Assembly: GCF_016890225.1 (NCBI RefSeq)
Contig: NZ_JAFELM010000016.1
Coordinates: 186,001-250,000 of the forward strand
DNA length: 64,000 nucleotides
Origin: Bacillus suaedaesalsae
GTDB taxonomy: Bacteria; Bacillota; Bacilli; Bacillales; SA4
Reading direction: 5' to 3'
Within the stretch, counting starts at the first letter, position 1, and each line of letters begins with the position of its first letter. Of the stretch, positions 9,739-18,036 are shown piece after piece. The translations under genes were made by a program, and so were the position numbers. The notes beneath the pieces were generated by a model. The model was given only the letters and a program-made list of their open reading frames with translations, made no database searches and was not told the origin of the DNA.

Positions 9739-10252
9739 AATAGCTACTACCTCCTAACTTTTGTTTTAGTTGTTTTTTCCCTCTTTGTAGATAGGTTTTT
9801 ACTGTATTTTCAGGAACTTCAAGAATCCTGGAGATTTCTACTATTGGTAAGTCACGATAATAAAATAAAATGAGAGTCGACCGATACTCTTCTTTCAGTT
9901 CACTTAGTCCCCGAACCAAGTCAATATGCTCTTCTGTTTTTGGCTTTTTATCAATTGATATCTCCTTCATATTTTCAGTAAGTACTTCTTTCCTTTTCCT
10001 ATGTAACACGTCATAAGAACAATGGATTAAAATTTTCGTTAACCATGTTAAGAAATAGTCTTCATTTCTTAGGCTGTTGATTGCCATGTATGCCTTATAC
10101 GAGGTCTCTTGCACGACATCTAATGCATCTTCTCGATTTCCAACATATAAATAAGCCGTTCGATATAATTGATCACTATGTAAAACTAATAACTGTTGAA
10201 AAGCTTCTTTATTCCCTTTAATAGCTTTTCGTACTAACCTCGATTCATCCAT
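9716..10252 (-). CDS. ECF-type RNA polymerase sigma factor
   Basis: 178 residues with region 2 (DQLYRTAYLYVGNREDALDVVQETSYKAY, with the -10-recognising DVVQE block) and region 4 (RSTLILFYYRDLPIVEISRILEVPENTVKTYLQRGKKQLK, a helix-turn-helix). There is no region 1 or 3, as expected for group 4 sigma factors such as SigV, SigW and YlaC. The overlapping downstream gene is its likely membrane anti-sigma. The upstream region has a TGAAAC element of the ECF kind, so autoregulation is likely. Which Bacillus ECF factor it corresponds to cannot be settled by eye. Confidence 0.92.
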   Translation of the reverse strand: MDESRLVRKAIKGNKEAFQQLLVLHSDQLYRTAYLYVGNREDALDVVQETSYKAYMAINSLRNEDYFLTWLTKILIHCSYDVLHRKRKEVLTENMKEISIDKKPKTEEHIDLVRGLSELKEEYRSTLILFYYRDLPIVEISRILEVPENTVKTYLQRGKKQLKQKLGGSSYYEGEIVS

Positions 10253-10274
10253 AACCTAACCTCCCATCAACCTA

Positions 10275-10304
10275 TTAGAGAAGAATGTATGATAAAAAGT
10301 TTCA
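10275..10304 (-). promoter_or_regulatory. Candidate ECF-dependent promoter of the sigma operon
   Basis: On the minus strand, TGAAAC followed by TTTTT lies upstream of a CTCTAA element 18 bases on, about 25-50 bases before the sigma gene start. GAAAC-type -35 boxes are the hallmark of Bacillus ECF promoters. The -10 match is only approximate. Confidence 0.45.
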
Positions 10305-10402
10305 TCTATTTTTCACTTGTCCAAAAAGTTTTTACTATATAATAGCACTCTCTCTGTTGTAGAATAAATACAAATAATACAATCAAAAGGAGTTGCGGGA
10401 TA

Positions 10403-11635
10403 ATGAGAGAAGAATTAATACAGCGTTTGACCTCATACGTGAAGATTGATACACAGTCTGATGAAAAGAGTACAACTTGTCCTTCAACACCAGGGCAACT
10501 TGTATTAGCACGTCAGCTAGTTCAAGAATTAATTGAAATAGGATTAGAAGAAGTAACTCTTGATGAAAATGGTTATGTAATGGGTACCCTTCCTTCTAAC
10601 ACAGAAAAGGATGTCCCTACTATCGGTTTCCTTGCTCATCTTGATACAGCAACAGACTTTACAGGGAAAGATGTAAAACCACAAATTATAGAAAGCTATG
10701 ATGGTGGAAATTTAGTTCTTAATGAAAAACTAGATTTGATTTTATCACCGGCAAATTTTCCTGATTTACTAAATTACAGAGGACATACATTAATCACAAC
10801 AGACGGAACAACGTTGTTAGGCGCTGACAACAAAGCAGGCATTACAGAAATTGTAACGGCTATGAACTACTTCATTCAAAATCCTGAAGTAAAGCATGGT
10901 AAAATACGTGTAGCTTTCACACCTGATGAGGAAATTGGTAGAGGACCACATAAGTTTGATGTTGATGCATTTGGAGCAACCTATGCATACACAATGGACG
11001 GAGGACCATTAGGTGAACTTCAGTACGAGAACTTCAATGCTGCTGGAGTAAAGGTTATAGTTAAAGGTAGTAATGTTCATCCTGGAACCGCTAAAGGAAA
11101 AATGGTAAACTCAGCAAAAATTGCAATGGAGTTTCATCACTTGCTGCCTGAGGGAGAAGTGCCTGAATTAACTGAGGGATATGAGGGGTTCTATCACTTA
11201 AGCTCATTTCATGGAGATGTAGAAGAAACAAAACTATCATATATTATACGAGACTTCGATCAGGAACAATTCACTTTGAGAAAAGCTCACATAGAAAATA
11301 TAGCTAATCAGTTAAGAGCGAAATATGGTTCGAATAGTATCTCTATTGAAATAAAAGATCAGTATTATAATATGAAAAACAAAATAGAGCCTGTTAAAGA
11401 AGTAGTAGACATCGCCTTCCAAGCTATGAAAAACTTAAGCATAGAACCAATTATTAAACCAATTCGTGGTGGTACGGACGGTGCCCAATTATCTTATATG
11501 GGACTACCTACACCAAACATCTTTACTGGTGGAGAAAACTATCACGGAAGGTACGAATACATCTCTGTTGATAATATGATAAAGGCAACGAAGGTTATGA
11601 TTGAGATTGCTAAGCTTTATGAAAAGAATAGTTAG
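10403..11635 (+). CDS. pepT: Peptidase T (tripeptide aminopeptidase)
   Basis: 410 residues, the standard length for this cytoplasmic M20B metallopeptidase, which removes N-terminal residues from tripeptides. Zinc ligands and catalytic residues are in place: the His of [11 protein letters not shown], the Asp of LLGADNKAG, the Glu pair of [10 protein letters not shown], the Asp of [11 protein letters not shown] and the final His in [10 protein letters not shown]. The motif [19 protein letters not shown] is diagnostic of PepT. AAAGGAG precedes the ATG. It has its own terminator and is divergent from the sigma operon. Confidence 0.97.
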   Translation: MREELIQRLTSYVKIDTQSDEKSTTCPSTPGQLVLARQLVQELIEIGLEEVTLDENGYVMGTLPSNTEKDVPTIGFLAHLDTATDFTGKDVKPQIIESYDGGNLVLNEKLDLILSPANFPDLLNYRGHTLITTDGTTLLGADNKAGITEIVTAMNYFIQNPEVKHGKIRVAFTPDEEIGRGPHKFDVDAFGATYAYTMDGGPLGELQYENFNAAGVKVIVKGSNVHPGTAKGKMVNSAKIAMEFHHLLPEGEVPELTEGYEGFYHLSSFHGDVEETKLSYIIRDFDQEQFTLRKAHIENIANQLRAKYGSNSISIEIKDQYYNMKNKIEPVKEVVDIAFQAMKNLSIEPIIKPIRGGTDGAQLSYMGLPTPNIFTGGENYHGRYEYISVDNMIKATKVMIEIAKLYEKNS

Positions 11636-11643
11636 TAAATAGA

Positions 11644-11670
11644 GGATTCCCTTGAGGGAATTCTTTTATT
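11644..11670 (+). terminator. Intrinsic terminator of pepT
   Basis: GGATTCCC and GGGAATTC pair around TTGA, and the stem is followed by TTTTATTTT. Confidence 0.75.
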
Positions 11671-11915
11671 TTCTAGGTATACTACATAAGAAACTAACAA
11701 CGCAACGCAACCTAACAAGGGTTACCTCTCAACTTAAAACTTGAATAAAAATCTATCTATTATCTATAAATATTTCATGGGAAATAATTTCCTGCGTAAA
11801 TACACAATGTTTTATTTAAAAATTCTAATTTCTTAAAATTATTTTAAATATATAATTTCATACTTCTTGGTTTTAGGATATTATTATAGTAAAGAGAGAC
11901 AAAGGGGTGGGAATC

Positions 11916-13160
11916 ATGATATGGGCCAGAATTTTTAATATTGCTTTATTTATCGTTTCTGTCATTGTTGTCCTCGCTGGTTCTGACCATATTCTAATAG
12001 ATAATCGTACCTATCTAATTTCTCTATTAATTTACTTAGCCTTTTCGACTCTTTATTTCCAATTACGTGTCATCGGCAAGAGCGGAAATATTACATATGA
12101 TTATGCAATTAGCTACAGTTTATCCATTGTCTTATTTGCCGGTCCGATTGGGTTATTACTATTTGAGACATTATATCGTTTTATTATTTATTTCCAACGA
12201 AAAATAACAAAGACCGCAGACGAAGAAGAATTTTATGATACATTCTATAACATTGGGGCATTTGTCCTTAGTAACTCAATTGGATTCTATCTATTCCAGT
12301 TCCTAATGCCTTATGTAGAAGACGTACCTTTTGGCTTTTGGCTATTACTGTTCGTGTTAGTTCGGGTAATCACTCTAATTTCTGATACATGTTTAGTAAT
12401 TGTTTTGAAAATATACGGGGAAATAAAAACAAGAGCAGATGCAGCTAACTTCTACAAAAACCGAAGCATACTGGATATGGGTAAAACTGCATTGACAAAT
12501 GGTTTGCTACTAATTATTCTTCTGGATGGAAACTGGGAAACAGTTATTAGCTTATTTATATTAAATTACATTGTGAGTCGTTCGTTTGTTTTCAAATCTC
12601 AAAGTATACAAGATAAGTTAGAGAGAGATAAATTTGAACAGATGGCCTATACAGACTTTTTGACAGGTGTCTCAAATCGTGCGCTCATGGATAAAAAAAT
12701 CGAAGAACTAAATGTTACAGAAGAATGTATTGGAATCATTGTTGCTGATATTGATAAATTTAAATCAATTAACGACACATATAATCATGCCATTGGGGAT
12801 CAGGTTATTCAGCACTTCGCGAATACGTTAAAGCATTGTATCCAAGAAGAAGATTATTTATTTAGAAGTGGTGGAGAAGAATTTACTGTTTTTCTTAGAA
12901 ATCGAAACTTTGAACAATGTGAGGCTGTTGTCGAAGGGATGATTGGTAGACTCTCATCTAGCTATGTAAATGCTGAATATAAAGGTGAAAATGTTGAAAT
13001 CCAATATACTTCTTCTTTTGGTCTTTATTTCTTCAAGGTAAATGAAGCTGTCACATTAGAAAAAGGATATATATACGCAGACCAGTTGCTTTTGCAATCT
13101 AAAGAACTCGGGCGTAATAGGCTATCTGCTGAAAATGGAATATTTGCAATAACAGTATAA
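11916..13160 (+). CDS. Membrane-bound diguanylate cyclase (GGDEF)
   Basis: About 414 residues. The first ~230 form a polytopic membrane sensor with six or more hydrophobic helices, resembling MHYT-less 5TM/7TM-type GGDEF sensors. From about 245 comes a GGDEF domain (YTDFLTGVSNRALMD ... DIDKFKSINDTYNHAIGDQ) with an intact active-site loop SGGEEF. The RxxD inhibitory site five residues upstream is missing: the sequence is QEED. Product inhibition at that site is therefore unlikely. I prefer the ATG at 11916 over the GTG at 11907 because AAAGGGGTG then sits at a normal distance. It is the plus-strand member of a c-di-GMP cluster and converges on the GGDEF/HD-GYP gene. Confidence 0.9.
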   Translation: MIWARIFNIALFIVSVIVVLAGSDHILIDNRTYLISLLIYLAFSTLYFQLRVIGKSGNITYDYAISYSLSIVLFAGPIGLLLFETLYRFIIYFQRKITKTADEEEFYDTFYNIGAFVLSNSIGFYLFQFLMPYVEDVPFGFWLLLFVLVRVITLISDTCLVIVLKIYGEIKTRADAANFYKNRSILDMGKTALTNGLLLIILLDGNWETVISLFILNYIVSRSFVFKSQSIQDKLERDKFEQMAYTDFLTGVSNRALMDKKIEELNVTEECIGIIVADIDKFKSINDTYNHAIGDQVIQHFANTLKHCIQEEDYLFRSGGEEFTVFLRNRNFEQCEAVVEGMIGRLSSSYVNAEYKGENVEIQYTSSFGLYFFKVNEAVTLEKGYIYADQLLLQSKELGRNRLSAENGIFAITV

Positions 13161-13165
13161 GGAAA

Positions 13166-13260
13166 GACTCCTTGGCGACATGATATGCTCCCCTAAGGTA
13201 GACAGATTAAAAAAGAAAAATCTGTTTTACTGAAGGGAGTATATCAAACTGCCTGGAGCC
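13166..13260. repeat. Palindromic element resembling two fused IS ends (MITE-like)
   Basis: A 28-base left arm at 13181-13208 (beginning TGATATGCTCCC) and a right arm at 13219-13246 (on the other strand beginning TGATATACTCCC) match at 22 of 28 positions around an A-rich centre. Weaker pairing extends outwards (GACTCC..GGC against GCC..GGAG). It fills the gap between two convergent genes and may act as a bidirectional terminator. The arms look like the left and right ends of an IS3-type element with no transposase between them; that origin is an inference. Confidence 0.6.
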
Positions 13261-13269
13261 TTTTCTACG

Positions 13270-15105
13270 TTATTTTGAGTAATTCACTTCATCTAGTATC
13301 GAAATGAATTGATCGACAACCTTCTCATCAAACTGTGTTCCCTTTCCTATAATCAGCTGCTCTTTTGCTAATTCTATTGTTAATGGTTTTTTACGATATG
13401 GTCTAGCAGATGTCATCGAATGATAGGCATCAACCACTGCTATAATTCTAGCACCGAGTGGAATATCGTGACCTTCTAATCCATGCGGATATCCTTTGCC
13501 ATCCGGTCGTTCATGATGGTGCAACACATATGGAAGCGTGTCTTTCAGTTCGTCGACTGAAGCGAGGATATTATACCCTAAAACAGGGTGCGCCTTCATC
13601 ATTTCATACTCCTCATCTGTAAGATGCCCTTCTTTATTTAAAATATCATCTGGTATGCCAATCTTGCCCACATCATGTAATAATCCCGCAATTGAAATTC
13701 GGTGCACCGTTTCATCAGATAAGCCCATACTACTTGCAACACTCCCGGCGTATTTAGACACCATTTCTGAGTGACTATGCGTATAAGAATCCTTCAACTC
13801 TACCGCCTTTGTTAAGGAGATAATCGTATCCAATATCCATTTTTGTTCATTCACATTTCTAGCATAGTCTCTTTTTTTAGTTGATTGGAGATTGCTGGCC
13901 AAAAACACTTGATTCTTCCCTAAGCTCTTTGCCATATACATTGCTTGGTCAGCAACATGTGTTAAATTTTCTTCATCGGTATCAACAGGGAAAATGGCAA
14001 CTCCAATACTCACCGTGATGGGTGTTAACATGTTCTCATTACCATGTATGGCAACAACTTGCCTTAATTTCTCTGCAACTTTCAATGCAGTTTCACGATT
14101 TGCTCCAGGCATAATCACAACGAATTCTTCCCCACCATAACGGCAGACGATATCTTCTTGACGTACGTGTTCCTTAACAATTTGTGCGATTTTATTTAGC
14201 ACCTTGTCACCATAAATGTGACCTTCAAAATCATTTAACTTCTTAAAATTATCAACGTCACAAAACAATAAAGCCATCGATGAATTTGCCTCTCGTGTTT
14301 GCTTCATTTCATCAGTTAGCTTTTGTCTAAAGTAAGCACTGTTAAACGTGCCCGTGAGAGGATCCGTTATACTTTTTAGATAGCGGTCTTCTAGATTAAA
14401 AACCAGTTCATTTAATGCAATGGCTACCTCATTGATCTCTTGGCTAGCATTTACCTCTACTGCCTTATACGCTCCGCCACTTTGTATGGATACGGCAGCT
14501 TCTCTGATCTTCATTAATGGGACAACTAATAAACGACGAATAATGATTCCTAATACGATAAGTAATAATAGGGCAATTCCTATTCCGAAAATCGCAACAG
14601 ATTTTGTTCGTTGTTGAATGATTGCCGCTTCCTTTGATGTATCAAGCAAAAGCTCAATTGCTCCGATACTTTTTCCATCTTCTATTAAAGGAGCAATCAT
14701 TCGTACTCTTTGCTCTTTATTCTCACCTAAGTGTGATATCATCGTTTTGCCAGATATAACAGCAGGGATTAATATTTCCGGGGTTTGACTATCAATTAAT
14801 GTTCGATCTGTTGAAGCCTTTATTAACTCTTCTCCGCCTTCATCAACATGTAAGTTTAGTTGTAACACATTATGTTCACGGTGCTTTATATAATCAAATA
14901 TTTGTTGGACATTATCTATTGAACGGGATTCCTCATATCCTCCATTGATGGTCGTCGTAATTCCTTTTAATTGGCTGACATAAGTTTGTCGCAATGCTTC
15001 ACTGAATGTGTACGTATTAAATACAATGGCTATAGACATCGTAATCAAAATAACGACGGAAAAAAGAAGAATGATTTTTGTTTGTAATCTAATTTTATTT
15101 ACCAC
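13270..15105 (-). CDS. Bifunctional c-di-GMP enzyme: sensor-HAMP-GGDEF-HD-GYP
   Basis: 611 residues. A TM helix at about 10-30, an extracytoplasmic sensor domain to about 170, a second TM helix and a HAMP segment (RRLLVVPLMKIREAA) precede a GGDEF domain with an intact YGGEEF loop and an RxxD inhibitory site (RQED, five residues upstream). The C-terminal third is an HD-GYP phosphodiesterase with HDVGKIG, HHHERPDGKGYP and the downstream VVDAYHSMTSARPYR. Both synthesis and breakdown of c-di-GMP are therefore possible. The GTG start has AGGGAG seven bases upstream. It lies 17 bases after the lipoprotein gene, so it should share the riboswitch-controlled transcript. Confidence 0.93.
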   Translation of the reverse strand: MVNKIRLQTKIILLFSVVILITMSIAIVFNTYTFSEALRQTYVSQLKGITTTINGGYEESRSIDNVQQIFDYIKHREHNVLQLNLHVDEGGEELIKASTDRTLIDSQTPEILIPAVISGKTMISHLGENKEQRVRMIAPLIEDGKSIGAIELLLDTSKEAAIIQQRTKSVAIFGIGIALLLLIVLGIIIRRLLVVPLMKIREAAVSIQSGGAYKAVEVNASQEINEVAIALNELVFNLEDRYLKSITDPLTGTFNSAYFRQKLTDEMKQTREANSSMALLFCDVDNFKKLNDFEGHIYGDKVLNKIAQIVKEHVRQEDIVCRYGGEEFVVIMPGANRETALKVAEKLRQVVAIHGNENMLTPITVSIGVAIFPVDTDEENLTHVADQAMYMAKSLGKNQVFLASNLQSTKKRDYARNVNEQKWILDTIISLTKAVELKDSYTHSHSEMVSKYAGSVASSMGLSDETVHRISIAGLLHDVGKIGIPDDILNKEGHLTDEEYEMMKAHPVLGYNILASVDELKDTLPYVLHHHERPDGKGYPHGLEGHDIPLGARIIAVVDAYHSMTSARPYRKKPLTIELAKEQLIIGKGTQFDEKVVDQFISILDEVNYSK

Positions 15106-15122
15106 TCTTATACTCCCTATTC

Positions 15123-15524
15123 TTATTTTAATTCAAACTTAATTTCCTCAGATACTCCATAAGGTGTGTGATCGTTATTATGCAATGAGATACTAATAAT
15201 GTTCTCTCCCTTTTCTACACCTTCAAGTTCATAAGGGAAACCCGAAACGCCTTGTTTTTCACCGTTATTTACATAAACATGTACGTGGCCTTCTCCTTCT
15301 TTTCTTGCTTTCCCGTAGTTATCTTTAGAAATTTTCATATCTGTTTCTACATACAAAATTGCTTTTCCATTTTTTATCTCAACATTCGCCTTTAATGTTG
15401 GTTTCTGCCCTTGTTCATTTGAAGTCGCTTCTTCTACTGTTTTAAAATGCTCATGATTCTCATTTCCACATGCTGAGATGATCATTATTATGGCAATCAT
15501 AAATACAAAAACTAATTTTTTCAT
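15123..15524 (-). CDS. Small secreted lipoprotein under a c-di-GMP riboswitch
   Basis: 133 residues with a lipoprotein signal peptide (MKKLVFVF...IISAC; lipobox ISAC with the lipidated Cys at 19). The mature part is a short beta-rich domain of about 110 residues resembling secreted Ig-like or FixH-like domains. AGAGGTGG precedes the ATG. Its leader holds a class-I c-di-GMP aptamer followed by a terminator-like hairpin, and the GGDEF/HD-GYP gene follows 17 bases later. It could be an adhesion/matrix component or a ligand-binding partner of the sensor kinase-like enzyme. I do not recognise the family precisely. Confidence 0.85.
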   Translation of the reverse strand: MKKLVFVFMIAIIMIISACGNENHEHFKTVEEATSNEQGQKPTLKANVEIKNGKAILYVETDMKISKDNYGKARKEGEGHVHVYVNNGEKQGVSGFPYELEGVEKGENIISISLHNNDHTPYGVSEEIKFELK

Positions 15525-15583
15525 GTTTCCACCTCTAGTTAGCTCTTTTTATAATTTCGCTTATTTTCTTCCATCATTGAAAC

Positions 15584-15613
15584 AAAAAAAGGCCCCTCTA
15601 TTTCAAGGTAGCC
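15584..15613 (-). terminator. Expression-platform hairpin of the c-di-GMP riboswitch
   Basis: On the minus strand GGCTACCT and AGAGGGGCC form an imperfect stem followed by seven T. It lies between the aptamer and the lipoprotein start, where a transcription attenuator is expected. The stem has mismatches, so its strength is uncertain. Confidence 0.6.
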
Positions 15614-15629
15614 ACATGTGAATTTCTCA

Positions 15630-15712
15630 CTAGGTAACCCAGCCGTCATAGTAAATTCCGTATTCCTGTAGCTTAGCTTCTCTACCTTTCAGTAGGTTTT
15701 CCTTTTATTTTC
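15630..15712 (-). ncRNA. Cyclic-di-GMP-I (GEMM-I) riboswitch aptamer
   Basis: The minus strand shows the ordered hallmarks of the class-I aptamer. An AAGG-AAAACC segment is followed by a hairpin CTAC-TGAAAG-GTAG capped by a GAAA tetraloop. Next comes GAAGCTAAGCTACAGG, matching the conserved GACGCAAAGCc..GG joining region, then a second arm ending in ATGACGGCTGGGTTACC, the conserved closing strand. The context is strongly supportive: the downstream transcript encodes a lipoprotein and a c-di-GMP cyclase/phosphodiesterase. The variant AAGC for the more usual ACGC should be checked with a covariance model. Confidence 0.8.
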
Positions 15713-15746
15713 CATAACGTTAATACTTTCGCCCTATCCACACTCT

Positions 15747-15775
15747 ATTATAAGCATATTTTGAATATGTTTCTA
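15747..15775 (-). promoter_or_regulatory. Sigma-A promoter of the riboswitch-lipoprotein transcript
   Basis: On the minus strand TAGAAA, a 17-base spacer and a perfect TATAAT lie about 35 bases upstream of the aptamer. The -35 matches four of six consensus bases. Confidence 0.65.
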
Positions 15776-15802
15776 GTAAAATAGTTCCGCATTAACTACA
15801 TA

Positions 15803-16294
15803 CTATACAAGTCTACCTACTTGTATTTGCTTATAGGTTTCTTCAGCGATTTCTTTCACTGTTTCAGGATGCATTAACTTATACATGCTCATTTTTAAAT
15901 ATTCTTCTTCATTTATTCTTCCTTCTTCTAAGATGCGATCTAATGAAGGTAATCGGAAATCGGAAATTGGTAAATACGCAAGTACTTCTGTATTTTCTTC
16001 CCCTTCAACTAATACTTTGATCCCCCTAATTTTCGGAAAGAAATAGGAGTTATATTCCAATTCAACTACAATGTCTTCCTTTTTTGCATGTTTTATATGC
16101 GGCAAATTACTTGGTAATGAGATAAAGTACACCATTTGCCCGAATGAAAAGTCTAGATTAATGATATCTACTTGTAAATTTTTCATTACTTTCTTAGAAA
16201 ATGCACGTAATTCCATCATATAAAAATAACGGCTACTTGAAAGGATGACTGAAAAAAACACAACTATGATAAGCATACTGTAAAAGCCAATCAT
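15803..16294 (-). CDS. Small membrane-anchored protein of unknown function
   Basis: About 163 residues: one hydrophobic N-terminal helix (IGFYSMLIIVVFFSVIL) and a soluble domain of about 135 residues with no motif I recognise. The ATG at 16294 is preferred over the one ending at 16303 because AAGGATGG is then at a usable distance. It follows the GAF-GGDEF gene almost without a gap, so the two are probably one transcript and the protein may act with the cyclase. Nothing in the sequence assigns a function. Confidence 0.7.
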   Translation of the reverse strand: MIGFYSMLIIVVFFSVILSSSRYFYMMELRAFSKKVMKNLQVDIINLDFSFGQMVYFISLPSNLPHIKHAKKEDIVVELEYNSYFFPKIRGIKVLVEGEENTEVLAYLPISDFRLPSLDRILEEGRINEEEYLKMSMYKLMHPETVKEIAEETYKQIQVGRLV

Positions 16295-16308
16295 TTTAAC
16301 CATCCTTT

Positions 16309-17802
16309 CTATGAAACAACTCTATTTTTCCCTGTATCTTTTGCTTCGTAAAGGGCTTTATCTGCTAAATCAAACAAATCATACGACGTAGAACCTACTA
16401 TTCCTTCAGATGAAGCGACACCTAAACTCACTGTTAAACATCCACCCGGTTGATGTTCTTCTGAAGGGAATTTTGCCTTTTCTACATTTCTCCGTAGACT
16501 CTCCGCAATCTCTACTGCTTCTACTTTTGTCGTATTTGGAAGCAACACAACAAACTCTTCTCCACCAAATCTAAATGCCACATCATTATTCCTAATTGAT
16601 TGTGTAATCACTCTAGCAAGCTCAACTAACACCTCATTGCCTAACAAATGACCATTTGTGTCATTAAAGTGCTTGAAAAAATCAATATCTAATATGATTA
16701 ATGACAAATCCTGCTCCTTATCTTTAGGAAACAATTGATCTAAGAAGGACTGAAATGCACGTTGATTATATAAACCTGTTAAGCCATCCTTCAGTGCCAT
16801 ATCTTCAATTTTTGTGTATAAACGTGAATGTTGGATCGCAATAGCTGCTTGGTTCGCAATTGGGACAACACTTTCAATATCTGTTGCCGTTATTGGTTTT
16901 TTATTTACAGGATTATCTATAATCAGCAATCCTACTTTTTCCATCTGGCTAATAAGTGGAAAAACAGCCATCTCTTCCATGTTAAAGAGATGCCTAAACA
17001 ATTGCAGCATGTCGTCGTTTACATCCTTTTTAGAGATATGTAGTGGATTTCCACTTTCAAGAGTTCTTGTCAAAAAGCTCGGTTCATCTAGCTTAATTTC
17101 TAGTTTCTTAACAATCTGGTTTAACTCCATATCAGCTGTTTTTTCTATTTCTTTTCGCTCAATTAAATCACTTAATTTATAACGATTCTTTGTAATATCC
17201 TCCCATATTGCATAGCCCTCTTCCGCACTCATCGGACCAGTTCCCATGATTCCTCTTAGCTTTCTTCCGTCTTCATCCTTCAGTAAAATCAACGCACGAT
17301 TAAAACCTAATCCATGACCTGCTGTAACTGAAGTCAAAATGGTTTGTAGAAGCTTTTCAAACTGAAAGGATTGTTGCATTGAAAAACTAACTTCCTTAAA
17401 AACATTTAGTTGTTTCGAGTTTGTTAGTGCTTTTGATAACCATAGTTCGTTTTGCGCTTTCTCATTAGCAATATAAGCTTTAATAAAAAATATTATAGCT
17501 CCAAATAAGAGGTATCCAAATAATACATACATATTGTCTCCATCAACCAGCCACCATGCTAAAAATGAAATAGGAAGGATGATATAAAGGCTGAAGGAAA
17601 TGGAAGCGATTCCAATCAAAACTAACAGTAACCACTCGGAATGTAAAAACTGAAATAAAATCCCATCTATAATCACTAGTAGAAGACTCGAGATTGTAAG
17701 TATTAATTTATGTGTAATAAGTTTGACTTTAAAACGAAAATAATTAGTCAATAATCCAAGAATAATAATCGCAATAAAAAGTTGTATATATGAGCTATTC
17801 AT
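16309..17802 (-). CDS. Membrane GAF-GGDEF diguanylate cyclase
   Basis: 497 residues. Five or so hydrophobic helices (about 5-120) lead into a GAF domain (about 135-325, with FNRALILLKDEDGRKLRGIMG and VGLLIIDNPVNKKPIT) and a C-terminal GGDEF domain (LKDGLTGLYNQRAFQSFL ... DIDFFKHFNDTNGHLLGNEVL). The active loop FGGEEF is intact and an RxxD inhibitory site (RNND) sits five residues before it, so product inhibition is likely. It is first in a two-gene unit with the small membrane protein, upstream of the riboswitch-controlled operon. The GAF ligand is unknown. Confidence 0.92.
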   Translation of the reverse strand: MNSSYIQLFIAIIILGLLTNYFRFKVKLITHKLILTISSLLLVIIDGILFQFLHSEWLLLVLIGIASISFSLYIILPISFLAWWLVDGDNMYVLFGYLLFGAIIFFIKAYIANEKAQNELWLSKALTNSKQLNVFKEVSFSMQQSFQFEKLLQTILTSVTAGHGLGFNRALILLKDEDGRKLRGIMGTGPMSAEEGYAIWEDITKNRYKLSDLIERKEIEKTADMELNQIVKKLEIKLDEPSFLTRTLESGNPLHISKKDVNDDMLQLFRHLFNMEEMAVFPLISQMEKVGLLIIDNPVNKKPITATDIESVVPIANQAAIAIQHSRLYTKIEDMALKDGLTGLYNQRAFQSFLDQLFPKDKEQDLSLIILDIDFFKHFNDTNGHLLGNEVLVELARVITQSIRNNDVAFRFGGEEFVVLLPNTTKVEAVEIAESLRRNVEKAKFPSEEHQPGGCLTVSLGVASSEGIVGSTSYDLFDLADKALYEAKDTGKNRVVS

Positions 17803-18036
17803 TTCTACATTACTCCTAAAAGATAAGACTTTACTTCTCTATTTCTAGGATGATTTTCCTGTTTTTATCTATTATAACTTAATCGTTGTTGATAGAAAAT
17901 GTAGAGTGGGGGAAAACCTATTAACTTTTCTTTATCACATAATTTATGATAATGTACTGTATGAGATTAAAACATGTTTTTGATATAATTCATATTATTT
18001 CCTATTAACTTATAACTAAACTGGAGTGAACATTAA

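Noticed and set aside
16814-17182. 122-codon plus-strand frame inside the GAF-GGDEF gene
   Set aside because: It is antisense to a well-supported gene, with no start signal and low-complexity hydrophobic sequence.
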